Below are positions 8,341 through 13,712 of a stretch of DNA of 13,712 bases, in pieces. Source of the stretch: Candidatus Sodaliphilus fimicaballi (lineage in GTDB: Bacteria > Bacteroidota > Bacteroidia > Bacteroidales > Muribaculaceae); the NCBI GenBank assembly GCA_018065165.1, contig JAGHTV010000174.1, forward strand, positions 1-13,712, in the 5' to 3' direction. The notes under the pieces were generated by a model. That model did no database searches. It saw only the letters and a list, made by a program, of their open reading frames with translations, and was not told the origin of the DNA. The translations under genes and the position numbers were made by a program. Each line of letters opens with the position of its first letter. Position 1 is the first letter of the stretch.

Positions 8341-8407
8341 TGATGGTATGAACGCATGATTTTCCTTTTGAGCAAGCTCTAGATGAAATCATTCGTTCAT
8401 ACCATCA
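8341..8407. repeat. 22-nt inverted repeat with 23-nt spacer
   Basis: Bases 8341-8362 and 8386-8407 are reverse complements with a single mismatch; the outer core GATGGTATGAACG / CGTTCATACCATC is perfect over 13 bp. The spacer (8363-8385) itself contains GAGC-AA-GCTC. It lies between the polymerase and the nuclease-fold gene, about 75 nt after the polymerase stop. It has no T tract. It could be a degenerate miniature element, a cruciform or binding site, or a structured RNA. The rest of 8267-8520 holds a small hairpin (CCTTC-CTGCA-GAAGG, 8408-8422), alternating CCCC/GGGG blocks (8310-8340), and no gene I can support. Confidence 0.75.
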
Positions 8408-8520
8408 CCTTCCTGCAGAAGGCATTCATCCTCTTCAAGGCCATAAACAGGAAATAAAGCTTTCTCGGTCACAATAATAGGTTGCAATAACCCGTTATAG
8501 ATGTAAAACTTACAAGTCAA

Positions 8521-8970
8521 ATGAAAAACTTCAAAATAGAACGTCTTGTTGATAGAGACCCTGTTCTTTACAATAAACTCAAGCAGTGGTGTTATGAGAT
8601 TAATGGTTGTTGCCAAGAGGTACATAAGGGATTAGGCCCGTTTCTCAACGAGTATATGTATCAAGATGCACTTGAGATTATGCTTGAGGAACGAAATGTC
8701 AAACCGTATGCTCGAGAATACTATTTTTCGGTTAAGTTTCATGGAAAGCGTATCAGCCATAAGCACTACGTTGATTTCTACGTAAAAGACAAGGCTTTTA
8801 TTGAATGTAAGGCTGTAGAGAAACTATGTCTTGAGCATAGGCAACAGCTATGGAACTATATGCGACTGACTAAGACTCGCATTGGTATCCTATGGAACTT
8901 TGCCCCGGTAAGTGATCAGAGTGAACACTATTATCTAGATATTGATACCGACACAATGTTCTTGTTTTGA
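8521..8970 (+). CDS. GxxExxY-family protein (predicted PD-(D/E)XK nuclease fold), divergent
   Basis: This 149-residue soluble protein shows the pattern of the GxxExxY family, thought to have a PD-(D/E)XK nuclease fold and with no established role. Visible hallmarks are EVHKGLGPFLNEYMYQDAL (33-51), a candidate active site in HYVDFYVKDKAFIECKAVE with Asp85, Glu95 and Lys97, and HRQQLWNYMRLTKTRIGILWNF (106-127). The name-giving motif is altered: aligned with the usual GPGLLESVY it reads GPFLNEYMY, so its Gly is Phe41 while Glu44 and Tyr47 remain. About 20 extra residues precede the family core. The only in-frame ATG upstream of the core is 8521, and an in-frame TAA lies at 8488. The first 60 bases are about 32% G+C by hand count, against about 65% in a 60-base sample of the polymerase gene (7441-7500), suggesting separate ancestry. 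It sits between the polymerase and the YolD-like gene. Confidence 0.8.
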   Translation: MKNFKIERLVDRDPVLYNKLKQWCYEINGCCQEVHKGLGPFLNEYMYQDALEIMLEERNVKPYAREYYFSVKFHGKRISHKHYVDFYVKDKAFIECKAVEKLCLEHRQQLWNYMRLTKTRIGILWNFAPVSDQSEHYYLDIDTDTMFLF

Positions 8971-9041
8971 GAAATGTTTATTTTGGGTTTATTGCCTTGT
9001 GAATGTGCAGGTGAGGCAACTCACTGATGTTGGTGGAGAAT

Positions 9042-9080
9042 GTTTGATGATGTGAGCTTTGCTCATAATCTCAAACAGGC
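9042..9080. repeat. Imperfect hairpin in the spacer before the YolD-like gene
   Basis: GTTTGA near 9042 can pair with TCAAAC near 9080, enclosing a perfect TGAGC-TTT-GCTCA hairpin, with mismatches between. No T run follows. The rest of the 206-bp spacer 8971-9176 shows no gene, no clear TAnnTTTG promoter and no other strong structure. It may be a 3'-end structure of the nuclease-fold gene transcript or chance. Confidence 0.35.
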
Positions 9081-9176
9081 AACACCGGCATCAAACCCGA
9101 GGTACGAGGGATGCACATACACAAGGGGTGGATTTCGGTTTTTGTTATAACTCCAAGGTATACAAAATATAATTAG

Positions 9177-9578
9177 ATGATTGACAATTACGATGACATA
9201 ATAGACTTGCCGCATCCTGAGCCTGCTAATCACCGACGCATGTCGATGATGGCTCGTGCTGCGCAGTTTGCCCCGTTTGCTGCACTCACGGGGCACGATG
9301 CCGCCATTGCCGAGACAGCCCGCTATACCGACCAGCAGATAGAACCCGGCGAGGCATTGACCGACGAACTTAACCGCACCTTTGCTTTGCTGCAAGAGCG
9401 CGTCAACGACCATCCCGCGGTCGAGGTCACATACTTCGTCCCCGACGCTCGCAAGCAGGGCGGCTCTTACCGCACCATCACTGGCAGCGTAAAGCGCATC
9501 GACCACGATAACCAGCATCTCATTCTCATCGATGGCACCCTCATCCCATTAACCTACATCGTAAACCTAAAACTGTAA
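9177..9578 (+). CDS. YolD-like family protein (probable accessory partner of the Y-family polymerase)
   Basis: This 133-residue soluble protein has no signal peptide. It matches the YolD-like pattern. The N-terminal block is DNYDDIIDLP then RRMSMMARAAQFAPFAALTG and DAAIAETARYTD; the C-terminal block is VTYFVPDARKQGGSYRTITG followed by VKRIDHDNQHLILIDGTLIPL. YolD-like genes are known beside UvrX/YqjW-type Y-family polymerases, and an UmuD-like accessory role has been suggested; no catalytic residues are recognised. Here the presumed partner polymerase ends 910 bp upstream, with a nuclease-fold gene between. The base composition is again GC-rich, like the polymerase gene and unlike the gene between. 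The ATG at 9177 gives the usual family N-terminus. A hairpin and T run follow 39 nt after the stop. Confidence 0.85.
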   Translation: MIDNYDDIIDLPHPEPANHRRMSMMARAAQFAPFAALTGHDAAIAETARYTDQQIEPGEALTDELNRTFALLQERVNDHPAVEVTYFVPDARKQGGSYRTITGSVKRIDHDNQHLILIDGTLIPLTYIVNLKL

Positions 9579-9616
9579 CCCATGTCCACAATTTATCTAT
9601 GAGGTAATTCCATTTT

Positions 9617-9639
9617 GCTTGCGTAGCAAGCCATTTTTT
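9617..9639 (+). terminator. Intrinsic terminator of the YolD-like gene
   Basis: GCTTGC (9617-9622) pairs perfectly with GCAAGC (9626-9631) around a 3-nt loop, followed by CA and six T (9634-9639). The downstream TAGCGAAGCA could compete through an alternative AAGCA/TGCTT pairing. Confidence 0.65.
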
Positions 9640-9691
9640 AGCGAAGCATAAAAATCAAAATAAAAATATATTCTTTTTACCGCACAACAAT

Positions 9692-9724
9692 AATAAAAAT
9701 AGCGAGCATTGCTGCCCGCTATTT
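9692..9724 (-). terminator. Intrinsic terminator of the BspA-like gene
   Basis: Bases 9697-9724 form, on the minus strand, an 11-bp stem (AAATAGCGGGC with GCTCGCTATTT, one G-T pair) with a 6-nt loop, continuing into a T-rich tail. It lies 22 nt after the stop codon of the large minus-strand gene. Confidence 0.75.
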
Positions 9725-9746
9725 ATTGTATTAATGTGCCTGTTCT

Positions 9747-12700
9747 TTACTTGCTGCGTACAGCTCGTATCGTCCTTCCGTGGCAACGGGCTCTACCTGA
9801 CATAAATGTTCCAGTCGCAGTGAAAGATAATCCAGTTGCAAGACTTATATTGTCTTTATTATAGTCATTTGTACCGAGCGAACTTGACCAGTAATACGCC
9901 CTTTCTTCATCATCTCTCAGTCCTTCTTCGTCCTGGTAGTAGGTTATGGGCAAGAAAATGCGATTGCCGTTTTTATCACTTGTAAACATGAAGCCGTTAA
10001 CACCCTTGTATGTCCACCAGGTGTGTGTTGTGTTGTACAACAACTCCCAGTATTCATCAACGGTGGGCATACGCCATTTCTCGCCCCAGCTCACTGTTGC
10101 TGCATCGTCATCGGGGTCAAGCACTTTCAGCCCATCTTCCAGGTTGTACTTGTTTATGCTTTCGATATTGCCATCGCACAGTGTATAGTTTGTCCAGTCA
10201 AACACACGCGCGTCGCCCTTGGCATAGCCCGTAGTCTCGCCCCAGGCATAGTAGAGACCTATGTCTTCAGGCGAATTGGCTCCGAGGTTGCAAGTTGCCC
10301 ATAGTGTGCCACTGGGTAGTCCCAAGTCAACATACTCGTGTGCCTTCACTCCCAGTATCATGTCGATAATAGCGTTCATGTCGGCAATGTCAACAACTCC
10401 GTCGCCATTGATGTCGGCTTCGTCGGTAGCTTCCTGCAGTGAAAGTATCATGTCGATAACGGCGTTTACATCGGCCACATCAACTACAGCATCACCATTT
10501 GTATCGCCGGGAATGATTTCTTCTTCGGGACCCTCAATGTGGGTAAATAGGCCCCATACAAAATCGTCGGCATAGGGTTTTACGGCAGGTACATGTACAG
10601 TCGCATTATTGTAAGTAACACTCGAAAATGCGTTCTTCTTCATTATCGCAGGTGGAATCCTGTTGGGCGAATATATATCAACTAGACAGGTGTCCAGATC
10701 AAAGGCATATTCGTCAATTATTTTTACCGAGTTGCCTAACACCAGTTTCTTCAACTTGTAACATACGCTAAATGCATCGGGACCAATTCGCTCAAGAGAA
10801 TTTGGGAGTTCCAATTCGGTTATTCCAAGCTTGCATAATGAGCAGGTGCCCAATAGGTTTAACGAGTTTCCCAATGTGAGTTTTTCGATGTTCTCACAAC
10901 CATAAAACGCGTAGTGACCAACGACTTCGACCGAGTTGGGAATGTCAAGGGATGTGAGCCCATATTGTTTGTATGCAAAGTACATGGGTATCTTCTTCAC
11001 TTTGTCGCCAATTGTTATCTCGGTTAATGGGCACTTATAAAAGTATCCGTTGTTAGAACTATTGCTATTGCAGCCTATGGCATTGAAAACGAGTTTAGTC
11101 AACTGGCTGTTATAAGTCAGTGCATCACTTGCTAGTGTAACAACATTCTCGGGAATTGTTATGGAAGTGATGCTAGTGTTATTAATTGCCGCCGAGCCTA
11201 TCGTTGTTACCGTCTCGGGGAGGGTAACAGATGTGATATCTGTTTTATTGTAAAGCAGATATGAGGGGATAAGCTCCACTTCGTCGCCAAATGTAACCTC
11301 GGCCAGCGGACTGTCTTTGAACCATGCATCTCCGGGTTGGTCGATATCATTGGTTTTACGCGCATTATAGGTGAGTTTATTGATTCCCGTACAACCTGCA
11401 AATGCCGATGTGCCTATGGATGTAACCGTTGCGGGTATGTATGCCTCGGTAAGTCCGGTACAAGCATAGAATGCCAGTGTTCCTATTGATGTTACGGTTT
11501 CAGGAATATTGACTGTTTTCAGTTTGCCTTGCCTGTAGGCAAAATAGGCAGGTATCTTTGCAACCTCATCGCCTAGGGTGAGACTGGTCAAGCCGCAATC
11601 GCTAAACCATGCGTAAGAATAGTGGGTGGCATCGCTGCAGTTGCGAGCGTTATATGTTACATCGGTCAAGGCCGTACAACTTTGAAACGCATTATTGCCT
11701 ATGTGGGTTACCCCCTTGGGGATTGTAACCGATGTGATGGCAGTCTTATAGAAGGCATGGTCGCCTATCCATGTGAGCGAGTCGCTCAGTGTGAGTGATG
11801 CCAAGTCAACGCACTCGGCAAAGGCATAGTCACCAATGCCGACACACGACTGGGGAATAACCATCGAAGTAATAGGAAATCCTCTAAACATATATGAAGG
11901 AATAGCCTTAACCTTGTCGCCCAGGGTAATATTCTTTATGGGGCTGTTATTGCACCATAGATTGAAATTGGATGAGCAGTTTATTGCATTGTAAACCAGT
12001 GTGGTCAACCCCGTACAGTTGTTAAAAGCTGCTACGCCAATTTGGGTAACAGGTTCAGGTATGGTGACTTCTTGCACTTTCGCACAGCCATAGAAGGCAA
12101 AGTTGCCTATCGTTGTGAGCGTGTTGGGCAACGAGAGACTCTCAAGGTTGTTGCAACCATAGAATGCATATTGCCCCACGGTTTCAAGTTTCTGTCCTAG
12201 ATTGATGTCCACAAGGCCTGTACAACCATAGAATGCATAGTCGTCGATAGCCGTAACCCCTTCGGGGAGGGTGATTGTGGTGATACTCGTCTGATTATAG
12301 ACAAAACCTGCGGGAATACGTTCCACCTCACTGCCAATGACAATTTTAGTCAGCATATTATCACCGAACCAACCCTTGGCAGCGGTTCCCATTTTGCTAT
12401 TGAAACTGCAATTGCGTGCATTGTATATCACCTCACTAAGCGCATTGGCACCTTTGGCACCACCAAAGCAACCATCCGCTATAGAAGTTACGCCAGCCCC
12501 GATGGTTATCGATCTCAGGTGTGTGCAGGTATAAAACGCGTGATCCTCGATTGTGGTGACACTATCAGGAATAACAAGTCGCCTTAAGCCTGTACTGGCA
12601 AATGCCTCGAAACCTATTGTCTTCAACGAGTTGGGCAACTCAATGCTTTGCAAGCCCGCATGTCCCTTAAACGCATAGTCGCCTATTGCCGTAACTGTCT

Positions 12701-13211
12701 CGGGGACGACAGTGCCCATGCAACCACACACCAGCTCGTTGTCCTGGGTTTTGATGATTGCGTTGCAATTGTTTCGTGAGTCATATACGGGATTGCCGTC
12801 TTCGACCACTATTGTACTTAGATTGGTACAAGCTGGAAATGGCGCATCACTGATATCGGTAACCGAGCTTGGGATGGTTATCGCTCTCAATGCCGAGCAA
12901 CGGTCAAAGGCCAGCATGCCTATGGTTGTAACCGTGTTGGGAATCGTCACCTCGGCCAGTTTGGTACATGTCGCAAATGCCAGGAAATCGATGGCAGTAA
13001 CCGTGTATGTTTTCCCGTCGTTAGTCACCTGGGCAGGAATGATAGCCGAGGTAAGGTCGGGATAGTTTGTGGTATCACCATATCTGGTGACGGTCACCGA
13101 TGTGCCATCGCTGTTCTTGTTATAAGCGAGACCGTCGGCCATGAAGTCGTAAGCCGTGGCGGCTTGCCATGCAGCAGCCAGTACCGCGATAAGTAATAAT
13201 ACTCGTTTCAT
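9747..13211 (-). CDS. Secreted BspA-like LRR_5 protein with dockerin and Fib_succ_major domains
   Basis: This 1154-residue exported protein starts with a type I signal peptide (MKRVLLLIAVLAAAWQAATA, cleavage expected after Ala20); there is no lipobox Cys. Residues about 60-870 are roughly 28 BspA/TpLRR-type repeats (LRR_5) of the form 'IPxxVTxIGxxAFxxC.xL'. Five of these belong to a longer super-repeat starting at YNA(R/I)NC-like motifs (Tyr263, Tyr407, Tyr520, Tyr615, Phe709). The array is capped by AVKPYADDFVWGLFTHIEG. Residues 902-956 are a type I dockerin with two calcium loops, DTNGDAVVDVAD (903-914) and DINGDGVVDIAD (933-944), each with all ligand positions filled. Residues about 960-1154 resemble the Fibrobacter major paralogous domain (YVDLGLPSGTLWATCNLGA, WRMPTVDEYWELL, final GRTIRAVRSK). 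Such proteins are usually at the cell surface in adhesion or binding; the ligand here is unknown. No type IX sorting domain is evident at the C-terminus. Confidence 0.9.
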   Translation of the reverse strand: MKRVLLLIAVLAAAWQAATAYDFMADGLAYNKNSDGTSVTVTRYGDTTNYPDLTSAIIPAQVTNDGKTYTVTAIDFLAFATCTKLAEVTIPNTVTTIGMLAFDRCSALRAITIPSSVTDISDAPFPACTNLSTIVVEDGNPVYDSRNNCNAIIKTQDNELVCGCMGTVVPETVTAIGDYAFKGHAGLQSIELPNSLKTIGFEAFASTGLRRLVIPDSVTTIEDHAFYTCTHLRSITIGAGVTSIADGCFGGAKGANALSEVIYNARNCSFNSKMGTAAKGWFGDNMLTKIVIGSEVERIPAGFVYNQTSITTITLPEGVTAIDDYAFYGCTGLVDINLGQKLETVGQYAFYGCNNLESLSLPNTLTTIGNFAFYGCAKVQEVTIPEPVTQIGVAAFNNCTGLTTLVYNAINCSSNFNLWCNNSPIKNITLGDKVKAIPSYMFRGFPITSMVIPQSCVGIGDYAFAECVDLASLTLSDSLTWIGDHAFYKTAITSVTIPKGVTHIGNNAFQSCTALTDVTYNARNCSDATHYSYAWFSDCGLTSLTLGDEVAKIPAYFAYRQGKLKTVNIPETVTSIGTLAFYACTGLTEAYIPATVTSIGTSAFAGCTGINKLTYNARKTNDIDQPGDAWFKDSPLAEVTFGDEVELIPSYLLYNKTDITSVTLPETVTTIGSAAINNTSITSITIPENVVTLASDALTYNSQLTKLVFNAIGCNSNSSNNGYFYKCPLTEITIGDKVKKIPMYFAYKQYGLTSLDIPNSVEVVGHYAFYGCENIEKLTLGNSLNLLGTCSLCKLGITELELPNSLERIGPDAFSVCYKLKKLVLGNSVKIIDEYAFDLDTCLVDIYSPNRIPPAIMKKNAFSSVTYNNATVHVPAVKPYADDFVWGLFTHIEGPEEEIIPGDTNGDAVVDVADVNAVIDMILSLQEATDEADINGDGVVDIADMNAIIDMILGVKAHEYVDLGLPSGTLWATCNLGANSPEDIGLYYAWGETTGYAKGDARVFDWTNYTLCDGNIESINKYNLEDGLKVLDPDDDAATVSWGEKWRMPTVDEYWELLYNTTHTWWTYKGVNGFMFTSDKNGNRIFLPITYYQDEEGLRDDEERAYYWSSSLGTNDYNKDNISLATGLSFTATGTFMSGRARCHGRTIRAVRSK
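10365..10508 (-). other. Dockerin domain-coding segment inside the BspA-like gene
   Basis: This segment encodes two F-hand loops in tandem, each followed by a similar helix (NAVIDMIL and NAIIDMIL). The calcium ligand pattern D-x-N-x-D-x3-D-x2-D is complete in both. The loop positions that carry Ser/Thr cohesin-recognition residues in clostridial dockerins are Val-Ala here, so classical cellulosomal pairing is unlikely (inference). Confidence 0.85.
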
Positions 13212-13288
13212 AGTTTGTATGTATGTTTTGTTTATTATCAGAAATTGGAATAATTAAAATAATTTTGTCTTTTTTGTACTTGTGGTTT

Positions 13289-13712
13289 TTACTTGACAAA
13301 CTTAAATGTTGACTCGCGTTGCGACTTGCCGTCAAGTAAATAGAGGCAGTGGTCGATGCCGGGAGTTACAAGTTTAAAGCGAATGGTGTTGTAAGTGCCG
13401 TCGGGCCAGTTGATTTGGAGCTCTTCGTCCCACTTTTTCGTAGCATCCCATTCTCCAATAAACATATAATACTTGGCAGAGCTGTCTTTGTAAGAACGGA
13501 GAGTCGCTCCATACCACGAAGGCATGTAAAAGTCCAGATTGATTTTGCTCTTTGCTGCATCTGGTCTTTTTAATTTCATCACTTCACCATTATAGGTAAC
13601 GGTTACCTCATCTATGATGTTCTTGTCATAGCTTGGGTCAAACAAGTTGTTACCATCGGCATCCTCGGCAAAGATTTGAAGTGTTACAGGATAGTAATCT
13701 TCAATAATATCC
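13289..13712 (-). CDS. Hypothetical protein, C-terminal part only (5' end beyond window)
   Basis: The frame is open to the right edge, so 140 residues of the C-terminus are visible. The first in-frame start-like codon, TTG at 13645, lies mid-domain and is not the true start. The visible part begins DIIEDYYPVTLQIFAEDADGN and continues with LFDPSYDKNIIDEVTVTYNGEVM, then YYMFIGEWDATKKWDEELQI and NWPDGTYNTIRFKL, ending STFKFVK. It looks beta-rich, with Asp/Asn-rich loops, like small exported or lipoprotein hypotheticals in Bacteroidales, but I cannot name the family, and the N-terminus that would show a signal peptide is missing. It is on the same strand as the BspA-like gene, 77 nt upstream of it, so the two may be co-transcribed. 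Confidence 0.75.
   Translation of the reverse strand, partial: DIIEDYYPVTLQIFAEDADGNNLFDPSYDKNIIDEVTVTYNGEVMKLKRPDAAKSKINLDFYMPSWYGATLRSYKDSSAKYYMFIGEWDATKKWDEELQINWPDGTYNTIRFKLVTPGIDHCLYLLDGKSQRESTFKFVK
13297..13304 (-). promoter_or_regulatory. Candidate promoter (-7 element) of the BspA-like gene
   Basis: On the minus strand this reads TAAGTTTG, matching TAnnTTTG. It overlaps the last codons of the upstream gene and lies 85 nt before the BspA-like ATG, predicting a leader of about 80 nt. No TTTG is found 19-21 nt upstream, so support is limited. If it is inactive, the gene would depend on read-through from upstream. Confidence 0.3.

Noticed and set aside
8389..8625. Minus-strand ORF of 78 codons across the 5' end of the GxxExxY gene and its leader.
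   Set aside because: Half of it is antisense to a supported gene, it ends inside the inverted repeat, and I recognise no domain or promoter for it. A degraded fragment cannot be excluded, but nothing supports it.
8293..9145. ACAAAAAC at 8293-8300 and its reverse complement at 9138-9145 as terminal inverted repeats of an inserted element around the GxxExxY gene.
   Set aside because: Only 8 bp, low complexity, no flanking duplication and no transposase; easily chance in AT-rich spacers.
9063..9518. Minus-strand ORF opposite the YolD-like gene.
   Set aside because: It overlaps most of a recognisable YolD-like protein, has no domain character, and its 5' part is only antisense reading of the conserved block.

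Overview
The window looks like a chromosomal segment of a Bacteroidales bacterium, probably Muribaculaceae or Prevotellaceae. The evidence is the Bacteroidetes-type promoters (TAnnTTTG, once with TTTG 20 nt upstream), A/T-rich translation starts without clear Shine-Dalgarno sites, a polysaccharide-export tyrosine kinase with a Gly-Tyr tail, and a BspA-type leucine-rich-repeat protein carrying dockerin and Fibrobacter-paralogous domains. The family-level assignment is inference.

Layout. 1-2265 (+) is the 3' part of a Wzc-like capsule/exopolysaccharide tyrosine autokinase, followed by a hairpin terminator. It is convergent with valS (2448-5069, -), which has its own 14-bp hairpin terminator and a promoter near 5110. 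A tRNA-Ser(GCU) with near-textbook promoter and terminator lies at 5220-5306 (-). Divergent from it is a compact + strand cluster: mltG (5483-6502), a DUF2007 protein (6515-6730) and a Y-family DNA polymerase (6755-8266).

From 8267 to 9176 the character changes. There is a hairpin-rich intergenic stretch with a 22-nt inverted repeat, then an AT-rich gene for a divergent GxxExxY/PD-(D/E)XK nuclease-fold protein (8521-8970), then a second spacer. A YolD-like gene (9177-9578) follows. YolD-like proteins are typically encoded beside Y-family polymerases of this kind, so the nuclease-fold gene and its spacers look inserted into a polymerase/YolD pair. This is the most interesting part of the window.

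The right third (9747-13211, -) is one large secreted protein: signal peptide, about 28 LRR_5 repeats including five copies of a longer super-repeat, a two-loop dockerin, and a C-terminal Fib_succ_major domain. Upstream of it on the same strand is the 3' end of an unrecognised gene that runs off the window. I see no CRISPR array, transposase, integrase or classical defence operon.
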